This document shows, piece after piece, positions 55,461 through 64,000 of a stretch of DNA of 64,000 nt. The DNA is from Cervus elaphus (taxonomy: Eukaryota; Chordata; Mammalia; Artiodactyla; Cervidae): the NCBI RefSeq assembly GCF_910594005.1, contig NC_057831.1, forward strand, positions 42,862,001 to 42,926,000. Direction: 5' to 3'. The notes beneath the pieces are model-generated. The model did no database searches, was not told the origin of the DNA, and worked only from the letters and a program-made list of their open reading frames with translations. A program made the translations under genes and the position numbers. Each line of letters opens with the position of its first letter. Within the stretch, counting starts at the first letter, position 1.

Positions 55461-56619
55461 ACTTGTTTAACCCCTCTGTGGGTTAGTCTAGGGGACTAAC
55501 TCCTTAAGCCCCTCTCTTCATGCAGACTCATTAGAAAAATGCTGGGGTCACATTGGTGCAGGGCAAACCTCAGAAGACAGCACTTTTCATTACTTTTGTG
55601 TATTCTTTAGATGAAACAGCCTAGAAGTCACTGGGTATTCAAAAACTGAATCCATGAGTTAGGTCTGGAACCCATCTTGGCTTAGTCACCTGCCCTAATA
55701 ATCTCATCAACCCTAGTCTTGCATTAGCAGCTCTGAAGAATAGAGCTACCCCCCTAACACAGATGGTGCTGGGAAAGTTAATGAAGGTTAGTTTTAAAGT
55801 GTTTTTGTTCTCTTGGAGGAAATTTCCTACAAAGATGTTTCGTCTATAGTACACATAATAGTAGAATTGCAGCAAAATAAAACATAACTAATTTTCCCAA
55901 CTCAGTATATTTCTTTGTTAGGAAAGGCCACACTGCTAATAATTCAATTTTAATACCCAAATCATCATAATGCAACATTAATATTTGCTGGATAATACAT
56001 TTTGATGTCACTATTTTACCAATTTCTCTAACATTTCTTGTTAACTTTCAGCCATATCTCTTAGCTTTCTTATTCTTCCTATTTGAAAACAAAATAAATA
56101 AACAGTATACCATACCCTTAGTTAACAACAATATCACAAAGAGCATAACAGCAATAATAAAAATAAGTAAAAACATACAAAATTAAACATTAATCCTTGA
56201 AATAGATTAATATAAATTATATTAATTATATTTATATATAATTTTTATATTTATAAATGTATGTATCATAAGTTAGATTAAGTAAATTATATTAATCTAT
56301 ATAATTTATATAAATTATTTGGAATGCTTCTGTATAGGGGATTTGTTATATTTTCCCCATTTATTTATTCAATCACTTGTTTATATTAAAATGGACGTAC
56401 AGATATTTCTTTTTCATTTCTTTGGTTGCTTGAACCAGGATTCATGAACTCCAAAACCAGGTGAGGCTAGTTAGTGGCTATCATATTGAATCGAACAGAT
56501 ACAGAGTGATTCTATGACTGCAAAAATTCTACTGGGCAGCACCTGCGAAAATATCAGAATCCTAGGAAATAAGCAGCATCCTTCACGCTCAAGTTGGAAG
56601 GAACATGTACAGAGCCTGT
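55461..56619. other. No recognised feature; AT-rich at 56200-56325
   Basis: Unassigned. The AT-rich block is a low-complexity mix of attat/tatata words. Confidence 0.45.
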
Positions 56620-56832
56620 GTCTGTGCTCAGTTGTGTCCAACTCTTTGAGACCCCATGGACTGTAGCCCAACAGGCTCCTCTGCCCATGGAACTTTCCAG
56701 GCAAGAATACCGGAGTGGGTTGCCATTTTCCTCCTCCAGGGAATCTTCCTGACCCAGGGATTGAACCCAAGTCTCTTAAGTCTCCAGCATTGGCAGGCGG
56801 ATTCTTTATCACTAGCGCCACCTGGGAAGCCC
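56620..56832 (-). mobile_element. Bov-tA SINE
   Basis: Antisense element: gctcagttgtgtccaactct, then ggcaagaataccggagtggg and cgccacctgggaagccc. Complete. Confidence 0.95.
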
Positions 56833-57520
56833 AATGTGCAGGAGATTAGTTTCTATATCCTACCTCTTCCCACATCCCAGCTGAAGCTGTTGATTCTTCT
56901 TAGTATAACTGGACACCTCCTGAGGGGGATGTAGCTCCTACCAATAATTGCCACGGCATCCCAAAGGTGCCCAGATAATGCCTTCTTGTGTAAGCAAGAA
57001 AAGCAACCCATGAACCCCGGGTTTGACGCTACTTTTCAATCAGCAGCGATTTAGAGGATGCATTCTGCTTTTCATTCTTGTCTCAGAATTCTTGTTAGCT
57101 TTGTAATATGGAAGCTTATCCAATTTACATCTGCCCTTCAAGGGCTTTTATTTGGTTGAGTTTTTTTCTTTTTAATCTCTAATTTGATCTGGGACTAATG
57201 TCAGATCATTTTCTTCATAGCTCCAGTATATACTTCTCATAAACACACATCACCCACAATATGAAGACTGAGACAAGGGTGTACCTCCTTGAATAATGTA
57301 GAGAGAGGTTGCTTGCTCAGTTGTTAGAATACAGAGCTGTCCTTAAAGGAGAAGAAGCTTGGTTTCTGAGTCAGTGCTTGTATAAACGTGGGGCTTACTC
57401 AGATATTCAATGGAATTCTGAAATGCTGACTTTCTAAATAAAAGCCTCTCTCCACAGAGCTGTCCTTTGGAGGAGGGAAGGGGGTTATGAATAAAGGGAG
57501 AAAAAATATGAAATATGGGA
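56833..57520. other. No recognised feature
   Basis: Unassigned unique-looking sequence. Confidence 0.4.
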
Positions 57521-57522
57521 TA

Positions 57523-57564
<42 letters not shown>
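57521..57564 (+). repeat. Compound (TG)10(AG)11 microsatellite
   Basis: Uninterrupted TG at 57523-57542 followed immediately by uninterrupted AG at 57543-57564. Perfect arrays of this length are usually polymorphic. Confidence 0.95.
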
Positions 57565-57565
<1 letters not shown>

Positions 57566-58019
57566 TCACGTCTCTAGGTTCCAGAAGCAGACAGTCACAT
57601 GCCTCACACCTTTTTGTTGTTGTTATAGCTGTTCTTGCTTTTCACATTTCTTTTTAAGCAACTTTGTGGCCAGAAAGCTGTGTGCTCATATTGGGCATAG
57701 TTAGCACAGTGGAGAGCGTTCAGCATTGTAAAGGGCCTTTGTTGTTACGAGAAGTTGGAGGAGTGAATATGATGGATGAACTTGAGGAGTGCTAGTGAAA
57801 TGCCCTTGGAAGCTGAAAAAGCCAGCCCGCTTACTGAACCTATCTTTAGGGCTTAGCAGAGCTACTCAGATTTCCCTGACATGATAGTCGAATACAAAGT
57901 GATTAGAAGCAAAGGAGAAATAACAACCAAAAAGATGAATTGCCTCAAGGAACTTAAATAGAACAATGAAGAAAGTCTCAAATATCATATTATAGACCTT
58001 GGTTTCTGAATGCCCTTAA
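57565..58019. other. No recognised feature
   Basis: Unassigned. Confidence 0.4.
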
Positions 58020-58195
58020 AGTACCAGCTACCTGAGATGAGAAACAGAAACCCAGGAGCTTCTTATTAACAACTTAAATCAAGGCCTGGACCCCTTTAAA
58101 AATCTTCAGTTCGTTCAGGACTCTGAGCTGGAATCCTGTCTGATTCTTTCTCTGGCTAGTACTGAAGAAGCCCTGGTTTAGAAACACCACAATAA
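58020..58195 (+). mobile_element. MER5-like DNA transposon remnant
   Basis: cagctacctgagatgagaaa, then aggagcttcttattaacaac and aaggcctggacccctttaaa; diverged. Confidence 0.4.
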
Positions 58196-60004
58196 AACTA
58201 ACTCAAATTCTCAAAGCAGAAAATGCAGAAGCAGACATTTATTTCTTCTTCAGTATAGTGGAGATTTTCTATAAATTTAACTTCTGATTAGAAAACTTCT
58301 TCCATTGGAAAATTTCAGCAATGAAACTTCAGTAATAAGCCAAATGCAGGTCTGCTCGAGGTCGAATGAAATTTAGATGAAAAGTCTGGGATTATCAAAA
58401 AGAATGAGGGAACTTCCAGTTTCTGTACATTCAAGGTCAACGGGTTGGATTCTTTCATTTTTGATTTTTATGGCAGCACATAATTTCTGTTCCTAGTTGG
58501 CTCCCTGCTTTTTTTAAGCAATAAATTTTGGGTTACGATAGTAAACCTCACTTGCAAAGTAGCCTGTACTTCTTCCTATCTGAATATTTCTATAGTACCC
58601 ACCACTTCAGCTTGCCAGGGATCACTTCCTTTTACAGAAAATTTAAAAAAAAAATGAAATATGGTCATTTTATTTTCTGGTAGTCGTTCATAACGGGATG
58701 TTATGAATCCATCTATTTAGCTATTGAGAGACTGAGACATAAAGAAATAAGGTCAATAGTAAACACTTGTGACTGAACTTATCCTCCTCTAAAATAGGAT
58801 GCAATACTCATGAAGCATCAACTTCTACATATATTTTCTCATTTAATTCATAGCACATACTTTGTATCCACTTTTGGAAAAGCACTCTGTTACTGCCCGG
58901 GTTCCTCTCTGTATTGTTGCCTCGAATTCTTATGTCATTACCATACCTTTCTTATAAACTCTTTTCAATCAGTTTGTGAATTACTTAAGGGCAGAGATAG
59001 TGCTTTGAACCTGTGTGTTTCTCTGCCATAATGCCTAGATATACTCGAACACTGTCTAAGCCACATGACAATTGTGACAAGAGATGCCCACTGGACCAGT
59101 TGCTGGAGACCTCTAGATATTATTCCAGGGGCCTCATTTGTTCTGTGTCTTTACAAAGGAGTGAATAGGGGCTGAGGGTTTTAGAGGAAACTAGAGAGAA
59201 TCCTCACCTGCAAGATCTTTTCCTGAGATGGATGATGTCTACATTGTTCCTCTTCTGGGAGACTTACCCTTTATTCATTCCATATTGAATAAAAGGAAGG
59301 ACTCTACAGAAGGGATTTATGGCTGAAAGCTTCCTTAATTATAGGCTAGTATAATAAGTCCTTCCTCTATCTTAATGATTGGGGAATTAAGAAGCTCCTT
59401 AATAGAAATTGACAGGATCCATTGTCATTGCAAAGAAGGTTCTGTTATGGTCTGGAGTACCCTGCCAACCATCCCAGGATTTAGGGTTCCCCAAAGGCTC
59501 ATTAACATCTCAGACCATAAGGTCTCTGAAGGAGGCACTAATGGTCCACCTCGTTATGATCTGAGGATAATGACTGTACGACATCCGTATCCACTGAGAT
59601 GATAATGGCTCTGTAAAAACTGTTATGATGTCAGCAGAAGAAAAAAAAATCTCATTTGCACCTTATAATCTTTGATTTCTAATATGCCATAGTATCTAAA
59701 TTATTCTAGAATTATTTTACAAATCTCGCTTAATAGAGGCAGTGCATATGATGCTCTGAAAAAAAAATCAAAATCCTCTCTTAAAACAGCTGTTATCACC
59801 CTTATATTACTGCATAAATGAAGGGTAAGATTAGTAATGCTCTCATAGTACTGAAATACTTATGAGTAATGGAATAAAAAACAAAGACTTAAATTTCCCT
59901 AATTTACATGCTCATTTACTCCTGGGGGTGAAAAGCAGTTCTGTTTTTAGATCATCCCAAAACAGCAGAGAGAAAACCCATAGTAATAATAATAATAATA
60001 TTAA
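58196..60004. other. Mostly unique sequence
   Basis: 1.8 kb with no recent transposon. A (TAA)n run lies at 59984-60000. The block 59340-59650 has a 75-codon frame and balanced composition but no recognisable domain. Confidence 0.4.
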
Positions 60005-60245
60005 TAGAAGTGATTGCCAACGCATACTGAGTACTTATTATGCATCATGTCTTAGGCTAAGTAATCTTCCTGCAGTATCTGCTTCTAATCCTTGCAAAAC
60101 ATCTCTGAGATGGGCATCTCCATCACCCTCACTGTACAGATGAGAACAGAAAAGTACAGAGTGGTTCAGGGTCTTGTCTATGATCATCCAGGCATCCACA
60201 GTCAAGGTGGGATTCCAACTCATTAAGCCAGACTTCAGAGTCACG
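60005..60245 (-). mobile_element. MIR SINE, near full length
   Basis: gagtacttattatgcatcat, then ctgtacagatgagaacagaa, tggttcagggtcttgtctat and ggtgggattccaactcatta read as antisense MIR. Confidence 0.65.
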
Positions 60246-60294
60246 CCATGATGACCAGGATTGTGTGTTAAGAAGAGTTGTAAATTTCCGAAGC

Positions 60295-60405
60295 AAGAGA
60301 AATGGGCTCATGCTTGGCCACTGACTAACTGCGTGACTTTGAACAAATTATTTCACCCCTCAGGACTTGGGACTAGTAAATCCTGGAAGTATTTTTCAGT
60401 TTCAA
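60295..60405 (+). mobile_element. MIR SINE fragment
   Basis: cttggccactgactaactgc, then gtgactttgaacaaattatt and cacccctcaggacttgg. Confidence 0.6.
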
Positions 60406-61169
60406 TGTTTCTTCTGACAAAAGCATACCCATAGTAGAGCTAAAATCAGAATTTTCACATCATTCCCGTAATAGCTACCAGTATTTATTGGTAGTAATAT
60501 TGTTTTCCCGTTAAAATCCAGTTTAGATGAACAGTTTTTCTCTTTAGTGGCAAATTGTGGATTTTAACATAACCTAACTGTTTATAAGAAGCATATGAGA
60601 AAAGCTATCCTCTGTTATTGTTTAACTCTGTAAAGTATACAACAAACCATTTTCCCAATCAATTTCTATTTGACTCTAAACAAAGGGAAAATGGAGATGA
60701 ATATAAACAGAAATCTATTAGTCACATGCTAGTATTGCCTGTTTATAGCTTTAAGCATTTTCCCGTGTATAAACATAAGAAAACAAATGAACATTTTAAA
60801 GTGATTTCTCTATTGGGTTGTGTTTAATCACAAATCAGCAGAAAAAGGAGAATCTTACGATAAAAAAAGTCTGTAGACGTTCTTTCAACCTCAAGCTTAG
60901 TCAGCTTTGAGTCAGAGCTCAAGATGCAATACCCACATCCTTCCACTAGAGGGGTGAATTGTTCCTAATGAATAGGCCTCACTGTTTGGGGAGGGGGAAT
61001 ACAGAGGGCTGATAATTTACAGTACTCTGGGCTCAGAAGATCCCCTTGGAGTATCTTTTGGATACTTGGAGTGGCTAAAAGCCACTTGGAGTGGCGTTTG
61101 CCATGGCATTCCTAGTCAGTGAAGCTAGCTATAGGATAAAGAGCTCTTGAAAAGAGATTTTAAAAGGCA
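60406..61169. other. No recognised feature
   Basis: Unassigned. A local repeat of the word acttggagtgg occurs twice at about 61068-61095. Confidence 0.4.
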
Positions 61170-61205
61170 AGTCCTAAGTCGGACACAACTGATCGACTGA
61201 CACAC
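61170..61205 (+). mobile_element. Bov-tA 3'-end scrap
   Basis: ctaagtcggacacaactgat followed by cgactgacacaca matches only the last ~35 nt of the SINE. Confidence 0.6.
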
Positions 61206-61799
61206 ACGGAGATGGACATATACTTTATTTTGATATGAAATTATTTTGGTAACAAATGTAAAGAATTTGACCTCCATACCCAAGGTGCGGCTGAAGAAGA
61301 CAGCTTGGCTGCCTGATGACACGTGAAGATGGGGGCTGTGGGGTCACCCCTGGGTGATTCTGATATCTGAGAGGAGGCTCACTGAGAACCTCAAAACCTT
61401 TAAGGACTCTACAGTTATTTTGCAGCAGGAGAGTTATTACCATTTTTACACAAAGCGTGATTCATTATAATAGCAGCAGGTCCAGGTATACAGTCCAAGA
61501 CATTTGACTTTGTTTTTGAAGGTTTCAAAGGATGCCCTGCTGTAGAGTTTACACCCTATTTGCTACTGTGCTCCCCAGAGACAAACATCTGGCGGCAGCA
61601 GGCAAAATGTTGAACAGAAGTGCCATAATCTAAAGGTTTGGTTAACAATGTATATTACTGTATCCTGACAACCACTGTTTGAAAAGTAACAAGCCAAAAC
61701 CTAGTTTCTAATGTATAGACAAAAGCAGAAATGCTTGAAACACATTTCAAGGTCTCCCCAATAGAGCACTGTACATTGGCTGTATGTACACAAATTGTG
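61206..61799. other. No recognised feature
   Basis: Unassigned. Confidence 0.4.
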
Positions 61800-62050
61800 T
61801 TGTTCCTCAGCTGCTCAGTCGTGTCCAACGCTTTGCCACCCCCAGGACTGCAGCATGCCAGGCCCTTTGAAATAGGTGGCCAAATTATTGGAGTTTCAGC
61901 TTCAGCACCAGTCCTTCTAATGAACATTCAGGGTTGATCTCCTTTAGGGTTGACTGGTTTGATCTCCTTGCTGTCCAAGGGACCCTCAAGAGTCTTCTCC
62001 AGCATCACAATTCGAAAGCATCAGTTATTCGGTGCTCAGCCTTCTTTGTA
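61800..62050 (-). mobile_element. BovB LINE fragment with internal deletion
   Basis: Antisense 3' end (cagctgctcagtcgtgtcca) to gctcagccttctttgta. Around 61865 it jumps from the terminal region to ggtggccaaattattggagt, omitting about 150 bp present in the copy at 62348-62829. Its truncated 5' end coincides with one arm of an inverted repeat. Confidence 0.9.
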
Positions 62051-62300
62051 CCTTCTGTACCCTTGTTCTATACAATAGGTTCTTATTAATTATCCGTTTT
62101 ATACATGGTGTATATATGTCAATCCCAATCTCCCAATTTATACTTCTTTCCCCACTTGGAGTTTGTATCAGAAACTATCCCATGCCACCAACAGAAATGA
62201 TAGTGCATTGATGGACTATCAATACCATGTGAGGTTTTCCTAGAAAAACCTCTTTCTTAGAAAAACCTCTTCTGTACAAGGGTACAGAAGGTACAAAGAA
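62042..62300. repeat. 25-bp inverted repeat with 209-bp spacer
   Basis: Arms 62042-62066 and 62276-62300 are perfect reverse complements over 25 bp (left arm starts ttctttgtaccttctg). The left arm spans the BovB/L1 junction. Just inside the right arm is a 17-bp tandem near-duplication beginning tagaaaaacctctt (62241-62273). Confidence 0.9.
62060..62152 (-). mobile_element. L1 3'-end scrap
   Basis: tctatacaataggttcttat, then gtatatatgtcaatcccaat and ctcccaatttatacttct match antisense L1 3' UTR. It sits in the loop of the inverted repeat. Confidence 0.65.
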
Positions 62301-62347
62301 AGAAGGTACAATCTATTTGTAAGACATGTATAAAGTTAACCTTAAAA

Positions 62348-62829
62348 ATGCATACCAGTATACATTTAGTTCAGTTGCTCAGTCGTGTCCAACTCTTTGC
62401 GACCCCATGAATCGCAGCATGCCAGGCCTCCCTGTCCATCACCAGCTCCTGGAGTTTACTCAAACTCATGTCCATCAGGTTGGTGATGACATCCAGCCAT
62501 CTCATCCTCTGTCGTCCCCTTCTCCTCCTGCCCCCATCCCTCCCAGCATCAGGGTCTTTTCCAATGAGTCAGCTCTTCGCATCAGGTGGCCAAAGTACTG
62601 GAGTTTCAGCTTCAGCATCAGTCCTTCCAATGAACACCCAGGACTGATCTCCTTTAGGATGGACTGGTTGGATCTCCTTGCAGTCCAAGGGACTCTCAAG
62701 AGTCTTCTCCAACATCACAGTTCAAAAGTATCAATTTTTTGGTGCTCAGCTTTCTTCACAGTCCAACTCTCACATCCATATGTGACCACTGGAAAAACCA
62801 TAGCCTTGACTAGATGGACCTTTGTTGGA
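62348..62829 (-). mobile_element. BovB LINE, 5'-truncated
   Basis: Antisense 3' end (gttcagttgctcagtcgtgt) to agatggacctttgttgg. The sense frame at 62502-62699 keeps MRVPWTARRSNQSILKEIS and LQYFGHLMRRADSLEKT of the polyprotein C-terminus. The 180-codon plus-strand frame here is antisense noise. Confidence 0.95.
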
Positions 62830-63130
62830 ATACTGTTTGACTACACTTACATGAGAGATCTAGAATAGTCGAATTCAGAGAGTCAGAATGTACACTGGTA
62901 GATACCAGTGGCAGGACAGTGGGAGCAGTGGGGAGGGAGATGGGGACTCAGTGTTTAATGGGGACAGTGTTTCAGTTTAGGAAGTTGAAAATCTTGGGAG
63001 ATGGATGATGGTGAGAGTTGCACAAAAAATGTTAACGTACTTAGTGTCACTGAACTGTACAGCTAAATATGTTTAAAATAGTATGCTCTATATTATGTGA
63101 CTTTTACTATAATAAAGAAAGCATTTAAAA
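62830..63130 (+). mobile_element. L1 (L1M-type) 3' end
   Basis: ctacacttacatgagagatc, then aatggggacagtgtttcagt, gatggatgatggtgagagtt, cactgaactgtacagctaaa and a final ctataataaagaaagc match the 3' end of older mammalian L1. Confidence 0.75.
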
Positions 63131-63192
63131 GAAAGAAATAATAGCTGGCACTTGGGGTACCTTTTTTGTGTGTGACAAACATACACACACAG

Positions 63193-63803
63193 AGCCATTC
63201 CTCATTATTCACAGATTTTTTACTTGGGAACTTGTGAACTTGTTAATATGTATTTGAAAGCTCACAAGCAATACTCATGGCCTATTTTGGTCATTCATAA
63301 ACCTGCACAAATGGGTGAAAATGTGAGTTGCCAAAATCCCAAGCTTAACCTAACAAGGTGATGCTCTGCTTCCTTGTTTTAGCTCTCATACTACAAATGT
63401 ATCATTTCTGTGGTCTATTTAGGGCCATATTTTTCACATTTTTGAGTGCTTTTTTTTTTTTGTAATTTCACCATTTAAAATGGTCCCCAAGCATACTGCT
63501 ATTTAGTGTTCTTGCACTTATATACAAGAAAAATGTGCTGTGCATTAGGGAGAAAATACCCGTTAGATAACCTTTGTTCAGGCAGTTGGCCATGAGTTCA
63601 ATGTTAATGAATCAACACTAGTATTGATAAGGTGTTTTTAAATACAAATACGCATAAAATATGGTAATGTGTTGATGGGTTGACCAGAGTCTCATAGGAA
63701 CCTAACTCATTTCTCCAAGGAGCAGTGGTTTGTAATTCATTGATTCAGTTTTTGTGGAGACTTTATATTAGGAAATATCGATGGTGAATAATGAAAATCA
63801 CCT
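63193..63803 (+). mobile_element. Tigger (pogo-type) DNA transposon remnant
   Basis: Diverged inverted ends (cattcctcattattcacaga at left, gtgaataatgaaaatcacct at right). The interior carries the start of a CENP-B/Tigger-like transposase gene: after an MVPKH-type start at about 63480, a broken frame with VGHEFNVNEST, the helix-turn-helix region of the DNA-binding domain. Stops and deletions kill the frame and most of the transposase is absent, so this is an internally deleted, inactive copy. Confidence 0.75.
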
Positions 63804-64000
63804 GGAGAGGGAGAGAGAAAAGGCAAGGGAGAACAGAGAAAAGAATCATAAATGTGAATATTAAACTGGTGTTAAAATGTCTTTTGTTTTGGAACATTCA
63901 TCTCTGCTGACAAAAGCATTTAATTTTTGCATTAGAATAAAAATCAACTGAAGTAGATCAAATACTCCACAACCCTATGAGAAGAAAAAACAACATATAA

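Noticed and set aside
62326..62868. A 180-codon plus-strand open frame
   Set aside because: Antisense of the BovB fragment at 62348-62829; no independent coding evidence.

Overview
This 64-kb window is repeat-dense, AT-rich vertebrate nuclear DNA from a ruminant, most likely a bovid. The diagnosis rests on about twenty Bov-tA SINEs (tRNA-Glu-related heads, BovB-type 3' ends), eight BovB (RTE-clade) LINE fragments, a CHR-type cetartiodactyl SINE and ruminant-type L1 3' ends, on a background of old mammalian MIR, L2, MER5, Tigger, MaLR and ERVL repeats. I find no protein-coding exon, rRNA, tRNA gene or CRISPR. Every long open frame lies in a repeat (sense or antisense) or looks like chance. I read it as intergenic or deep-intronic sequence.

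Layout. 1-19.7 kb: old MIR/L2/MER5 background with single Bov-tA SINEs, one dimeric Bov-tA (14.06-14.41 kb), a short BovB 3' end (12.72 kb) and a composite SINE (16.66-16.97 kb) carrying 51 bp of foreign flank. 19.7-28.3 kb: an ancient minus-strand L1 split by at least six later insertions (three BovB, a solo ERVL-type LTR, two 5'-truncated SINEs), most with visible target-site duplications. 28.3-34.8 kb: more BovB, L1, MaLR and SINE insertions. 34.8-37.7 kb: mostly non-repetitive. 37.7-44.1 kb: an old ERVL-like LTR into which a Bov-tA inserted, and into whose head a class I (gammaretrovirus-like) provirus then inserted. 44.1-61.8 kb: mostly unique sequence with scattered MIR, L2, MER5 and SINEs. 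61.8-63.8 kb: two BovB fragments, L1 pieces, a 25-bp inverted repeat and a Tigger fragment.

The provirus (38169-43350, minus strand) has two 352-bp LTRs, a primer-binding site matching tRNA-Thr, a polypurine tract, an integrase C-terminal remnant and an Env transmembrane remnant. No gag, protease or RT reading frame is recognisable in its 4.5-kb interior, so it looks like a non-autonomous or heavily deleted element.

The observations I rate highest are the apparent parent/offspring pair of SINEs 36 kb apart (52.9 kb source, 16.7 kb copy), the stratified three-layer nest around the provirus, the duplicated module inside the provirus, and the inverted repeat at the 62-kb BovB junction. Repeat family names come from reading alone, without a library search; boundaries of old repeats are approximate to 10-30 bp.
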